From assembly GCA_038212215.1 (NCBI GenBank), contig JBBQUT010000008.1, positions 94,365 through 158,364 of the forward strand: DNA of 64,000 nt, written 5' to 3'. This document shows positions 1 to 7,819 of this stretch, one piece after another. Source of the DNA: JALZAI01 sp038212215. Lineage in GTDB: Bacteria > Actinomycetota > Actinomycetes > Mycobacteriales > Jatrophihabitantaceae. Below the pieces are notes generated by a model that did no database searches, was not told the origin of the DNA, and saw only the letters and a list, made by a program, of their open reading frames with translations. Both the position numbers and the translations under genes were made by a program. Each line of letters opens with the position of its first letter. Within the stretch, counting starts at the first letter, position 1.

Positions 1-1031
1 CCCTTGAGGCCCGCGAACAGCACGAAGAGGCTCTCCTTGCCGCTCAGCCGCGCAGGCAGCAGGCAGAGCCCCACGAACATGGGTCGGATCACGAATGCCA
101 CCGCGACGGCAAGCACCAGGCCCGGAACCCACACGTCAGCGCGCGAGATGACCGACAGGTTGACCGTCAGCCCCAGGACGACGAACGCGACGATCTCGGC
201 CAAGCTGGCAAGCGCGGAGTGGAAGCGTTCGATCTCCAGCTTGTACGGCGCACGCTCGTCGCCGAGGATGATGCCCGCGACGAAGACCGCGAGAAATCCC
301 GAACCGTGCGCCAGGGTCGCTGCGCCGTAAAGCAGCAACGCGCAGGCCAGCGTTCGCAGCGGGTACAGGCCCTCACCAGGCAGGCTCACCCGACGCATGA
401 ACCACAGCAACGCACGTCCGCCCACCACACCGACAAGTCCACCCACCACCATCTGCAGCAGGAACTGCAGCCCCACGTCGCCGAGTGCGCCGATACTGAG
501 TTCGCCGGCCGCGATCAGGCTTGCCATCAACGCGATGCCCACCGGATCGTTCGCGCCTGACTCACCCTCCAGGATCGTCGCGCTACGGCCGCTGATTTCC
601 CGAGGGCCGAGTACCGAGAACACGACGGCCGGATCCGTCGGCGCTATCGCGGTCGCTACGAGCAAGGCGGGAAACCACGACAGCCCCACTGCGACATGCA
701 GCAGGACGGCTGCGCCTGCGGTGGTAAGAAAGGTGCCGAGAACGCCGACGACGACGATCGAGCCGGCTGCTGAACGAAACCTACCCAGCCCGATGCGCAT
801 GCCGCCGTCGAAGAGGATGCCCACCAGCGCCGCGGTAAGGATGTTCTCCACCGTCTGCACCGGCGGCGCATGCAGTTGCGGGACAAGCTCCTGCGCGATC
901 GCGGACGCCACCAGCACCAACAGCGGCACCGGCACCTTCAACCGTTCGGTGAGCCGATTGGACAGCACCGCGACCAGCACGACCGCAGCCGACAGCAGCA
1001 CGATCAGGGCGAAGTGGCGGGCTTCGTTCAT
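1..1031 (-). CDS. CPA1-type monovalent cation/proton antiporter, 3' end outside the window
   Basis: The open frame starts at ATG 1031 (GGAG about 8 bases upstream) and runs off the left edge after 343 codons without a stop. The translation is strongly hydrophobic with many predicted membrane helices. It carries the motifs LFDGGMRIG, TDPAVVFSVLG and GANDPVG, which are typical of the NhaP/CvrA branch of CPA1 antiporters; the Asn-Asp pair lies in the ion-binding helix. Members exchange Na+ or K+ for H+ across the cytoplasmic membrane. The gene begins 58 bases after the hypE stop on the same strand, so it may be the last gene of the hydrogenase operon or have its own promoter. Which ion it carries cannot be told from sequence. 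Confidence 0.85.
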   Translation of the reverse strand, partial: MNEARHFALIVLLSAAVVLVAVLSNRLTERLKVPVPLLVLVASAIAQELVPQLHAPPVQTVENILTAALVGILFDGGMRIGLGRFRSAAGSIVVVGVLGTFLTTAGAAVLLHVAVGLSWFPALLVATAIAPTDPAVVFSVLGPREISGRSATILEGESGANDPVGIALMASLIAAGELSIGALGDVGLQFLLQMVVGGLVGVVGGRALLWFMRRVSLPGEGLYPLRTLACALLLYGAATLAHGSGFLAVFVAGIILGDERAPYKLEIERFHSALASLAEIVAFVVLGLTVNLSVISRADVWVPGLVLAVAVAFVIRPMFVGLCLLPARLSGKESLFVLFAGLK

Positions 1032-1089
1032 CGGGTCTCCGGGTGGCAGGCTCCGACCCTACGCGACCGCGCTACGAGGCCAAGTCCGC

Positions 1090-2148
1090 TCAACAGATAC
1101 GCGGCAGTTGCTCACCCAGCGGAATGTCGACGACCCTGGTCGCCCCGAACGCGGTACCGGCCACCACCATGCCTGGGTGCTCGTCGACGCAGGCGCCGAT
1201 GATCGCTGCCTGCTGCCCGAGCGGATGTGCCCGCATTGCAGCCAATACCGCCTCGGCGTGCTCGGGCGCCACGATGGCGACGAGCTTGCCCTCGTTGGCG
1301 ACATACATCGGATCGAGCCCGAGCATCGCGCAGGCATTCCCGACCTCCGGCGGCACCGGGATGGCGCGTTCGGTGAGGTGGACACCGACCCCGGCGGCTT
1401 TCGCGATCTCGTTCAGCGAGGTCGCCAACCCGCCGCGCGTCGGATCGCGCAGCACGTGCAGGTCGGTCGTCACGCGCAAAAGATCGGCGACCAGTGAGTG
1501 CAGCGGTGCGGTGTCGCTGAAGATCTGCGCCTCGAACTCGAGACCCTCGCGCACGCTCATGATCGCGATGCCGTGCTCGCCGATCGCGCCGCTTACGATC
1601 ACGACATCTCCGGGACGCGCCCGCTCGGGCCGGATGTCAACTCCGTCGGGCACCAGCCCGATGCCAGCCGTGTTCACGTACACCTGATCGCCGTGACCGG
1701 CGTCGACGACCTTCGTGTCCCCGGTGACGACAGCAACCCCCGCCTGCACGGCAGCGGCGCCGAGGTCCTTGGCGACACGAGCGATCACCGCGAGGTCGGT
1801 GCCCTCCTCCAGTACGAATCCGCAGGAGAGATAAGCAGGAACCGCGCCGCTCATCGCAAGATCGTTGACGGTTCCGTTCACTGCCAGATCGCCGATCGAG
1901 CCGCCCGGGAAGAACAGCGGTCGCACCACGAATGTGTCTGTGGAGAAAGCGATCCGGACGCCGCCGAGTCGCACGACGGCGGAGTCCGCGAGCCCGCCCG
2001 GAGCTGCACCGAATGCCGGCAGGAACAGGTTCTCGATGAGCTCCGCGGACAGCTGCCCGCCCCCGCCGTGACCCATGACCACGGTGGGGCTGTCGCGAAG
2101 CGGCGCCGGGCACGTCCACCCGTCGATGTCGAGCACGCTGTCAGCCAA
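1090..2148 (-). CDS. hypE: HypE, carbamoyl dehydratase of [NiFe] hydrogenase maturation
   Basis: HypE dehydrates the thiocarbamate made by HypF on its C-terminal cysteine to a thiocyanate, the source of the two CN ligands of the NiFe site. The 352-aa length fits the family. Visible are the N-terminal GHGGGGQLS segment, the AIRS-type motifs GDTKVVD and DPTRGGLA, and the end PRIC, whose last residue is the cysteine that carries the carbamoyl group. The start taken is TTG 2148, which overlaps the hypD stop by eight bases and has GAGGTGA upstream; GTG 2136 is an alternative. It is the last hyp gene of the hydrogenase operon. Confidence 0.95.
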   Translation of the reverse strand: MADSVLDIDGWTCPAPLRDSPTVVMGHGGGGQLSAELIENLFLPAFGAAPGGLADSAVVRLGGVRIAFSTDTFVVRPLFFPGGSIGDLAVNGTVNDLAMSGAVPAYLSCGFVLEEGTDLAVIARVAKDLGAAAVQAGVAVVTGDTKVVDAGHGDQVYVNTAGIGLVPDGVDIRPERARPGDVVIVSGAIGEHGIAIMSVREGLEFEAQIFSDTAPLHSLVADLLRVTTDLHVLRDPTRGGLATSLNEIAKAAGVGVHLTERAIPVPPEVGNACAMLGLDPMYVANEGKLVAIVAPEHAEAVLAAMRAHPLGQQAAIIGACVDEHPGMVVAGTAFGATRVVDIPLGEQLPRIC

Positions 2149-3256
2149 CGGGAGTCACCTCGCGCTGCGTGTTCAGCCGCCGATAGAGGTAGTACGCGGC
2201 GCAGGCACCTTCGCTGGACACCATGGTCGCGCCCAGCGGTTTGCGGGGCGTGCAGGTCGTGCCGAACGCGCTGCACTCGTGCGGCTTGATCAGCCCCTGC
2301 AGCACCTCACCGCTGCGGCAGACGGAGGACTCCGCGGTGTGGATGTCGCTGACGTCGAAGCGGTACTCGGCGTCAAGGGCGCGATACTTCGCGGCTAATC
2401 GCCAACCGCTGTCGGGGATCGTGCCGATGCCGCGCCAGCCGCGGTCGGTGATCTCGAAGACGTCGTCGATCAGCTTGCGGGCGGCCAGGTTGCCCTCGGC
2501 GGTGACGGCACGCGGGTACGCGTTGTCGAGTCGCGCTTCACCGGCTTCGAGCTGGCGGACGGTGCGGCGAATACCTTCCAGGATGTCGAGCGGCTCGAAT
2601 CCGGTGACAACGATCGGGATGCGGAATTTGTCGACGAGAGCGGGGTACTCCTCGATCCCCATCACGCTGCACACATGACCCGCGGCAAGGAATGCCTGCA
2701 CGCGGCAACTGGGCGACTGCATGATCGCCTCGATCGCCGGGGGCACGCGCACGTGCGAGACGAGCATGCTGAAGTTCGCGATTGCGAGCCGGTTGGCCTG
2801 GTAGACCGCCATCGCATTCGGCGGCGCGGTGGTCTCGAAACCGATACCGAAGAAAACCACTTGTCGCTCAGGGTTCTCGCGGGCGATCTTCAACGCGTCC
2901 AGTGGCGAGTAGACAACACGCACGTCGCCGCCCTCGCTCTTGACGCGGAACAAATCCCGCTCGCTGCCGGGCACCCGCAGCATGTCGCCGAACGAGCAGA
3001 AGATCACGCCGGGACGGGAAGCGATCTCCAACGCCTTGTCGATCAGCGCCAGCGGCGTGACGCACACCGGGCAGCCCGGTCCGTGAATCATCTCGACTTG
3101 ATCGGGCAGTAGCTGGTCGATCCCGTGCCTGATGATGGAGTGCGTCTGCCCGCCGCACACCTCCATGATCGCCCAGGGCTTCGTCACCGTCCGGCGGATG
3201 TCGTCGAATAATCGCGCCGCAAGATCCGGGTCGCTGAACTCCTCGAGATACTTCAC
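2141..3256 (-). CDS. hypD: HypD, Fe(CN)2CO scaffold protein
   Basis: HypD carries a [4Fe-4S] cluster and, with HypC, holds the iron while CN and CO ligands are attached. The 371-aa product has the family hallmarks MEVCGGQTHSI near the N-terminus, HGPGCPVCVTP, FFGIGFETTAP, and a C-terminal cysteine-rich part including AFGTTCTP. GTG 3256 overlaps the upstream hypC stop as GTGA, which decides the start. The reading frame extends further upstream but only into glycine/arginine-rich sequence unlike HypD. Translation is probably coupled to hypC, fitting their one-to-one complex. Confidence 0.96.
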   Translation of the reverse strand: MKYLEEFSDPDLAARLFDDIRRTVTKPWAIMEVCGGQTHSIIRHGIDQLLPDQVEMIHGPGCPVCVTPLALIDKALEIASRPGVIFCSFGDMLRVPGSERDLFRVKSEGGDVRVVYSPLDALKIARENPERQVVFFGIGFETTAPPNAMAVYQANRLAIANFSMLVSHVRVPPAIEAIMQSPSCRVQAFLAAGHVCSVMGIEEYPALVDKFRIPIVVTGFEPLDILEGIRRTVRQLEAGEARLDNAYPRAVTAEGNLAARKLIDDVFEITDRGWRGIGTIPDSGWRLAAKYRALDAEYRFDVSDIHTAESSVCRSGEVLQGLIKPHECSAFGTTCTPRKPLGATMVSSEGACAAYYLYRRLNTQREVTPVG

Positions 3257-3543
3257 CGCGGTGCCTCCTCGCCCGCCTCGGCCGCCGCCTGTGCCCACGC
3301 GTCGCCGAATTCTTTGTCTAGTTCACCGAGTTCGCGAAAGTGCGCGAGTGTGTCCATCGCCGACTGCTCATCCAAGCGCTGCAACGCGAATCCGACGTGC
3401 ACGATCGCGTACTCCCCCACCTGGATGTCGGGCACGAACTCGAGGCACACCTCCTTCTCGACACCGCCGAAGTCCACCGTCGCCATGCGGGTCTGGTCTT
3501 TCTCCCAGATCTCGCACACTCGGCCGGGAACGGCTAGGCACAT
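3253..3543 (-). CDS. hypC: HypC-family hydrogenase maturation chaperone, copy 2
   Basis: This is a small (96 aa) HypC/HybG-type chaperone. It begins MCLAVPGRV; Cys2 is the residue that in HypC binds the Fe(CN)2CO unit and contacts HypD and the hydrogenase large subunit. The middle segment GEYAIVHVGFALQRLD is typical of the family. Its start overlaps the 3' end of hypF by ten bases, and its stop overlaps hypD. A second HypC-like gene lies at 6607-6855, so the operon has two versions. This one, placed in the hypF-C-D-E block, is probably the general HypD partner. Confidence 0.94.
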   Translation of the reverse strand: MCLAVPGRVCEIWEKDQTRMATVDFGGVEKEVCLEFVPDIQVGEYAIVHVGFALQRLDEQSAMDTLAHFRELGELDKEFGDAWAQAAAEAGEEAPR

Positions 3544-5858
3544 GCGGTCCTCCTTGGGTCGTTATCGGTCGGGGTGATGCGTGCCGCGACGGCCAATTGG
3601 CCGAGGGCGAGGCCCGCGTCGCTGGGCGGCACAAGTCGATGCCGCAACACCTGGAATCCCACCGCTGCCAGGCGATCCACGCACAACGTCGTGAGCACGG
3701 CGTTGAGGAACACACCGCCGGAGAGCGCGACGCGACTCAGCCCGGTGCGGTTGCGCACCGCCTGGGCCTGCGCGAGAACGAGGTCGGCGACCGCGTGGTG
3801 GAAGCGTGCAGCGACAACGTCCTCGGCTACTCCGGCGAGGACGTCCGCAGCCGCCGACGCGATGACCGGTGCTGCATCAAAATTCTCCGAGAAAGACCTG
3901 TCGCCGAAGGAGTACGGCCGCCCGCACCGGTCGAGCGCGCCACGGGCCACTTCTTCGAAACGCATCGCAGCCTCCGCCTCGTAGTCGCAGCGGTGACACA
4001 CGCCGGTCAGCGAGGACATCGCGTCGAACAGCCGGCCCATGCTCGAAGTCGGCGTGCAACCGAAGCCGGTATCGAGTTGCCGGGCCAGCACGCGGCGTTC
4101 GACTGCCGACCCTGCGGCGACGCACGGCAACCGCTCATCCCACACGACACCGGCCGCCCGCAGGTGCGACAGCGCCATGCGCCAGGGGTTACGCACCCCC
4201 GCATCACCGCCGGGAAGGGCGACGTAGCCGAGATGGGCCACCCGCTGGTACCCGTCGTAGTCGGCGAGCAGCACCTCGCCACCCCATACGGCCCCATCGT
4301 CGCCGTAACCGGTGCCGTCGAAAGCGAATCCGATCACCCGTGACGATCCGTCGAACCCGTTCTCGGCCAGCGCGGCGGCGATGTGCGCATGGTGGTGCTG
4401 CACCGTTCGCAGTGGCAGCCCGCACGAGCGGGCCCAAGCGCTGCTGCGGAACGCTGGGTGGCGGTCGGCGACGACGACTTCGGGACGGACCTGCGTCAGC
4501 GCCGCCAGATGCGTGGTCGCGGTCTCGAACGCCGCCAGAGTGGCGAGATCGTCCATGTCGCCGATGTGCGCGGACATCCAGGCGTAGCGGCCTTCACCCA
4601 TGCAGAACGTGTTCTTCAGGTCGCCGCCGACCGCGAGTGCGGGCCGCACGGGTATGGGCATCGCAATCGGCATCGGCGCATATCCACGGGAGCGGCGCAC
4701 CGGCAACGGCGCTTCGCCGGCCGGTCGCACGATCGAGTCGTCGCACGGCACGTGGATCGGGCGGTCGTGGCCGAGCCAAGCGTCCGCAAGCGGGGCCAAC
4801 CTGGTGCGCGCTTCAGCATCGTCAATGACGATCGGCTCACCCGAGACGTTCCCGCTGGTCATCACCAGCACGCGTGGGCCCGGTGGATCCCCCGCGAGCC
4901 CGAACAGCAGCTGATGAACTGGGGTGTAGGCCAGCATGACACCGAGATCGGGATGCGCTGGGGCGACCGCTTCGGCCACGACGACGGGGTGGCGTTTGGG
5001 TAGCAGCACGACGGGCCGACGCGGGTCGTTGAGCTGCGCGCGTGCCTCCTCGGACACCAGCACGATCGACTGCGCGCAAGCCAGATCAGCGACCATCACG
5101 GCAAATGGCTTGTCGCCGCGGTCTTTGCGTTTGCGCAGCGACGACACGGCGGCGCCGTTCGTCGCGTCGCAGGCCAGGTGATAGCCGCCCAGGCCCTTTA
5201 CTGCGACGACGGCACCTGCCGACAGCGCACGGCGGGTCTCGGCCATCGCAACCCCACCGTGGACGTCGGCTGCGCCGGGACGGTACAGGGTCAGGGTCGG
5301 CCCGCACTGCGGGCAGGCGACGGTCTGGGCGTGGAAGCGGCGGTCCGCGGGGTCGGCATACTCGCTCTCGCAGCGTTCGCACAACGGGAGATCTGCCATC
5401 GTGGTGGCCGGTCGGTCGTAGGGCAACGCACGCACGATGGTGAAGCGGGGCCCGCAATTGGTGCAACTGATGAACGGGTGGCGGTAGCGACGGTCGTCGG
5501 GGTCCGCGAGTTCGGCAAGGCAATCGGCGCAGGTCGCGATGTCTGGTGACACCAGCGTTCGCCCGCTGCCGCCTTGCGATCCGGCGATGCTGAAGCCGGT
5601 GCCCCCGGCGCAGGCGATCACCTCATTCGTCGTGCGTTCCACCCGAGCGAGCGGTGGCGCGTCGGCGCACACGCGCGCGCCGAATTCCGCGAGCGCGACC
5701 GTGTCACCCTCGACCTCGATCGTGACCCCGGCGGCGGTATTGCCGACGGAACCGCTGAGTCCGAGTTCGCAGGCCAGGGCGTAGACGAAGGGGCGAAAGC
5801 CAACGCCCTGGACGACACCTTCCACCTGGACGCGAAGGCGCGCGCGCGTGCTGTTCAT
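3534..5858 (-). CDS. hypF: HypF, carbamoyltransferase of hydrogenase maturation
   Basis: HypF uses carbamoyl phosphate and ATP to carbamoylate the C-terminal cysteine of HypE. The 774-aa protein shows the normal domain order: an N-terminal acylphosphatase domain (GVVQGVGFRPF), two Cys4 zinc-finger-like segments at roughly residues 105-185 (CADC...CTNC and CERC...CPQC), a YrdC-like domain (KGLGGYHLACDA) and a Kae1-like C-terminal domain with the metal-binding histidines in VQHHHAH. ATG 5858 overlaps the upstream DUF6390 stop as ATGA. Length and motifs look complete. Confidence 0.96.
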   Translation of the reverse strand: MNSTRARLRVQVEGVVQGVGFRPFVYALACELGLSGSVGNTAAGVTIEVEGDTVALAEFGARVCADAPPLARVERTTNEVIACAGGTGFSIAGSQGGSGRTLVSPDIATCADCLAELADPDDRRYRHPFISCTNCGPRFTIVRALPYDRPATTMADLPLCERCESEYADPADRRFHAQTVACPQCGPTLTLYRPGAADVHGGVAMAETRRALSAGAVVAVKGLGGYHLACDATNGAAVSSLRKRKDRGDKPFAVMVADLACAQSIVLVSEEARAQLNDPRRPVVLLPKRHPVVVAEAVAPAHPDLGVMLAYTPVHQLLFGLAGDPPGPRVLVMTSGNVSGEPIVIDDAEARTRLAPLADAWLGHDRPIHVPCDDSIVRPAGEAPLPVRRSRGYAPMPIAMPIPVRPALAVGGDLKNTFCMGEGRYAWMSAHIGDMDDLATLAAFETATTHLAALTQVRPEVVVADRHPAFRSSAWARSCGLPLRTVQHHHAHIAAALAENGFDGSSRVIGFAFDGTGYGDDGAVWGGEVLLADYDGYQRVAHLGYVALPGGDAGVRNPWRMALSHLRAAGVVWDERLPCVAAGSAVERRVLARQLDTGFGCTPTSSMGRLFDAMSSLTGVCHRCDYEAEAAMRFEEVARGALDRCGRPYSFGDRSFSENFDAAPVIASAAADVLAGVAEDVVAARFHHAVADLVLAQAQAVRNRTGLSRVALSGGVFLNAVLTTLCVDRLAAVGFQVLRHRLVPPSDAGLALGQLAVAARITPTDNDPRRTACA

Positions 5859-6610
5859 TGCGCCTGCTCGATGAGCACGGCGTTGGTGCGCGCCAGCTGC
5901 TCGGCACTGCGCGACTCAAGTTGCGCAAGCTGATCGGGGGTCAGGATGTCGCACACCCAGTCCCAGTGCATCGCGACGTGCGCACCGACGGTGAGCGTGG
6001 CTCGGTCCTCGCCCAGCAAAGACACACTGCCGACTGACCACGCAGCATTCTGCTCGACCGGTTCGTCCAGAGCGAGCAGCCCGTCGCGCAGGACGAGCGG
6101 ACGCGACCGGACGCGCACCCGCGTGCCTTCGACAGCGACAATCTGTCCCCACCTGATTCGGCACTGCTGCAGGATCGACACAGCTACAGCGACGTTGATT
6201 CCCTTGCGCAGCAGGCCGACCCATGGATAGACGACGAAGACCTGGAAGCTATGGTGCGCACTTCCGGGGCTCCAACTGGCACCGGGTTGGCCGGCGAAGC
6301 GCGCTTGCAATGTGGTCATCACGTCGCGGGGGGCGACGGCGTCGAGCAGGTCGTTGCCGATCCAGTACGCCTCCACCACCCGCGCGTCGAGCGGGTCGGC
6401 GATCCCGGTGCGGGCGGCGATGAGTTGAAGATAGGCCCAGGCGCCGTCGAAGTGGCGCGCGTGGTCGGCGATCTGCTCGTCGCCACGTAGTAGGAGCGAG
6501 GTGTCTCTCGGGCCGCAGTAGCCGAGTTCGTTGGGCGGATAGGCGTAGCGCGCGAACAGGCTCGCTCCCGTTATGGCTGTTCGGGCGCCGGCCAACTCGG
6601 TAGCGCTCAC
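5855..6610 (-). CDS. DUF6390-type protein of the hydrogenase operon, function unknown
   Basis: This 251-aa soluble protein has no known enzyme motif. It resembles the DUF6390 proteins found next to actinobacterial [NiFe] hydrogenase genes. Segments that look conserved are FARYAYPPNELGYCGP near the N-terminus, EAYWIGNDLL, HHSFQVFVVYPWVGLLR, and AMHWDWVCDILT near the C-terminus; it is rich in Trp, His and Tyr. GTG 6610 overlaps the stop of the upstream hypC-like gene (GTGA), and its own stop overlaps the hypF start. Placement between two maturation genes suggests a role in assembly or quality control of this hydrogenase. That role is inferred from position only. Confidence 0.8.
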   Translation of the reverse strand: MSATELAGARTAITGASLFARYAYPPNELGYCGPRDTSLLLRGDEQIADHARHFDGAWAYLQLIAARTGIADPLDARVVEAYWIGNDLLDAVAPRDVMTTLQARFAGQPGASWSPGSAHHSFQVFVVYPWVGLLRKGINVAVAVSILQQCRIRWGQIVAVEGTRVRVRSRPLVLRDGLLALDEPVEQNAAWSVGSVSLLGEDRATLTVGAHVAMHWDWVCDILTPDQLAQLESRSAEQLARTNAVLIEQAQ

Positions 6611-6855
6611 TCCCTCGGCCGACCCATCATCTCCAGGCCGCTCAGCGCCGCTTCGGCCGCAGCCTCGTCGACGCATTCGACGACAAAGCCCATATGGATG
6701 ATCACCCAGTCACCGGGTTTCAACGTCACCTGGTCCGCCTCGTCGAGCATCCCGATATTCACCCGACGCTGCGCACCGAGGACGTCCACGAGCATCAGCT
6801 GATCGCCATAACCTTCGACTCGCGACAGCACGCGGCCGGGAATACCGAGACACAT
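6607..6855 (-). CDS. HypC-family hydrogenase chaperone, copy 1
   Basis: The 82-aa product begins MCLGIPGRV and contains GDWVIIHMGFVVECVD, both HypC signatures, with Cys2 available for iron or large-subunit binding. It follows the maturation protease gene by one base and overlaps the DUF6390 gene. It differs clearly from the second HypC at 3253-3543. In bacteria with paired HypC-like proteins, one often serves a particular large subunit. The location next to the protease makes this copy the likelier HucL-dedicated chaperone, which is inference. Confidence 0.92.
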   Translation of the reverse strand: MCLGIPGRVLSRVEGYGDQLMLVDVLGAQRRVNIGMLDEADQVTLKPGDWVIIHMGFVVECVDEAAAEAALSGLEMMGRPRE

Positions 6856-6856
6856 C

Positions 6857-7408
6857 TCACCCTCCCCTCTGGAACCCAAGCTGCGCGGGCGGGTCGAGCC
6901 GGCCCGATCCCAAGGCACAGACCAGATTGTTGACCGCGGCGACCGCCTCGTCCACCGCGTCGTTCACCGGATCGCTCAGGCCGATGCCCTCGTCGAGGTC
7001 GGCGGGCACGCAGCCCACCAGATAGGTCGGGGGCAGCGTAGCCCCCATCGAGCCGAGGCTCGCCAGCACGGCGACCGGTGACATCGCGTGTGCGTCGAAG
7101 TCCGCGGCACCGATGTCGTCGGGCCCGACGGCCATCAGGGTAACCGTCCCGGGTGGAGCACCGGCCGGTCCATCGGGAGGTACCGCGTCCACTAGGACGA
7201 GCACGTCGACACCCTCCAGCAGGTCATAGGTCAGATACATCCCACGGATGCCGTAGTCGACGACGCGGACGTCCGCGGGTAGCGGCTCGGCCCGGGCACG
7301 CGACAGTAAAGCGGTCGCCACAGCCGGTCCGAATCCGTCGTCACCGAAGAAGATGTTTCCGATGCCGGCGACCAGAACGCGAACCCCCTGCTCAGACGTG
7401 ATCTTCAC
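6857..7408 (-). CDS. [NiFe] hydrogenase maturation endopeptidase (HyaD/HybD type)
   Basis: After nickel insertion this protease removes the C-terminal tail of the large subunit. The family motif GIGNIFFGDDGFGPAV, with the glutamate/aspartate-type nickel-sensing residues, is present near the N-terminus. DYGIRGMYLTYDL and VLVDAVPPDG follow, and DFDAHAMSPVAVLASL carries the conserved histidine. Its substrate is in the same operon: HucL keeps a 22-residue tail after DPCLPCGVH. The start is uncertain: GTG 7408 gives 183 aa, while TTG 7435 would add nine residues. It is the first canonical maturation gene after the block of unknown genes. Confidence 0.93.
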   Translation of the reverse strand: MKITSEQGVRVLVAGIGNIFFGDDGFGPAVATALLSRARAEPLPADVRVVDYGIRGMYLTYDLLEGVDVLVLVDAVPPDGPAGAPPGTVTLMAVGPDDIGAADFDAHAMSPVAVLASLGSMGATLPPTYLVGCVPADLDEGIGLSDPVNDAVDEAVAAVNNLVCALGSGRLDPPAQLGFQRGG

Positions 7409-7490
7409 CCCGGGTCGTGGTGTCGTTTGGTACAAACATCGTCGATCTCCTCCCTGGCGCTGCGACGGACTAGTGGCTTTCGCTCGGACA

Positions 7491-7691
7491 TCACGGTGAC
7501 TGCAGGTTCGGCGCTTCGGCGCCAGAGGATTGCGGGTCTACCGAGGTGTCGGACCGCTCGTCCGACCCGCCCGCCGGCCGGTCGACCGGACCCCCGGAGG
7601 GGCCATCCGATCCGGTGTCACGCGAGCCGGGGGCACCGCGCTCGGCTTGCGATTCCTCGTCGAGATTCGTTCCTGCTACGGCGTCAGGCAT
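7491..7691 (-). CDS. 66-aa acidic, low-complexity protein of the hydrogenase operon
   Basis: I do not recognise this protein. ATG 7691 sits five bases after TAGGAGG, one of the best ribosome binding sites in the window, and only eight bases after the preceding 39-aa gene. The codons show the normal G/C third-position bias. The product is rich in Ser, Gly, Asp, Glu and Pro, has no hydrophobic stretch and no cysteine, and is probably disordered. It lies between the one-helix protein and the maturation protease, all on one transcript. It could be a linker, an assembly factor or a scaffold piece of the hydrogenase complex; nothing in the sequence settles this. Confidence 0.65.
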   Translation of the reverse strand: MPDAVAGTNLDEESQAERGAPGSRDTGSDGPSGGPVDRPAGGSDERSDTSVDPQSSGAEAPNLQSP

Positions 7692-7699
7692 AGCTCCTC

Positions 7700-7819
7700 C
7701 TACATGCTTCGCATCTTCAGGTACCGCTTGATGTCAGGCAGTGAACGCACGCCCATCACCAGCGCACCAGCGGCGAACGCGGCAATCGCAACCGTCGCCA
7801 GCATTCCTACAGCTCTCAC
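7700..7819 (-). CDS. 39-aa one-helix membrane protein (DUF6893-like)
   Basis: A very short gene too small for most gene finders. GTG 7819 overlaps the stop of the 474-aa gene as GTGA and has GAGAGGAGAG upstream. The product is a single predicted membrane helix (LATVAIAAFAAGALVMGV) followed by a basic tail RSLPDIKRYLKMRSM. This layout, with the SLPDIKRYL tail, matches the small DUF6893-type proteins I associate with actinobacterial gene clusters. It may tether the soluble hydrogenase or one of its electron-transfer partners to the membrane, or be a small subunit. That is inference from location and topology. Confidence 0.72.
   Translation of the reverse strand: MRAVGMLATVAIAAFAAGALVMGVRSLPDIKRYLKMRSM

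Noticed and set aside
397..1497. Long plus-strand reading frame of 366 codons
   Set aside because: It is a shadow of the minus-strand antiporter and hypE genes, which carry all recognisable motifs.
3132..4828. Long plus-strand frames opposite hypF, hypC and hypD
   Set aside because: The products are arginine-rich with no domain; they result from high G/C on the opposite strand.
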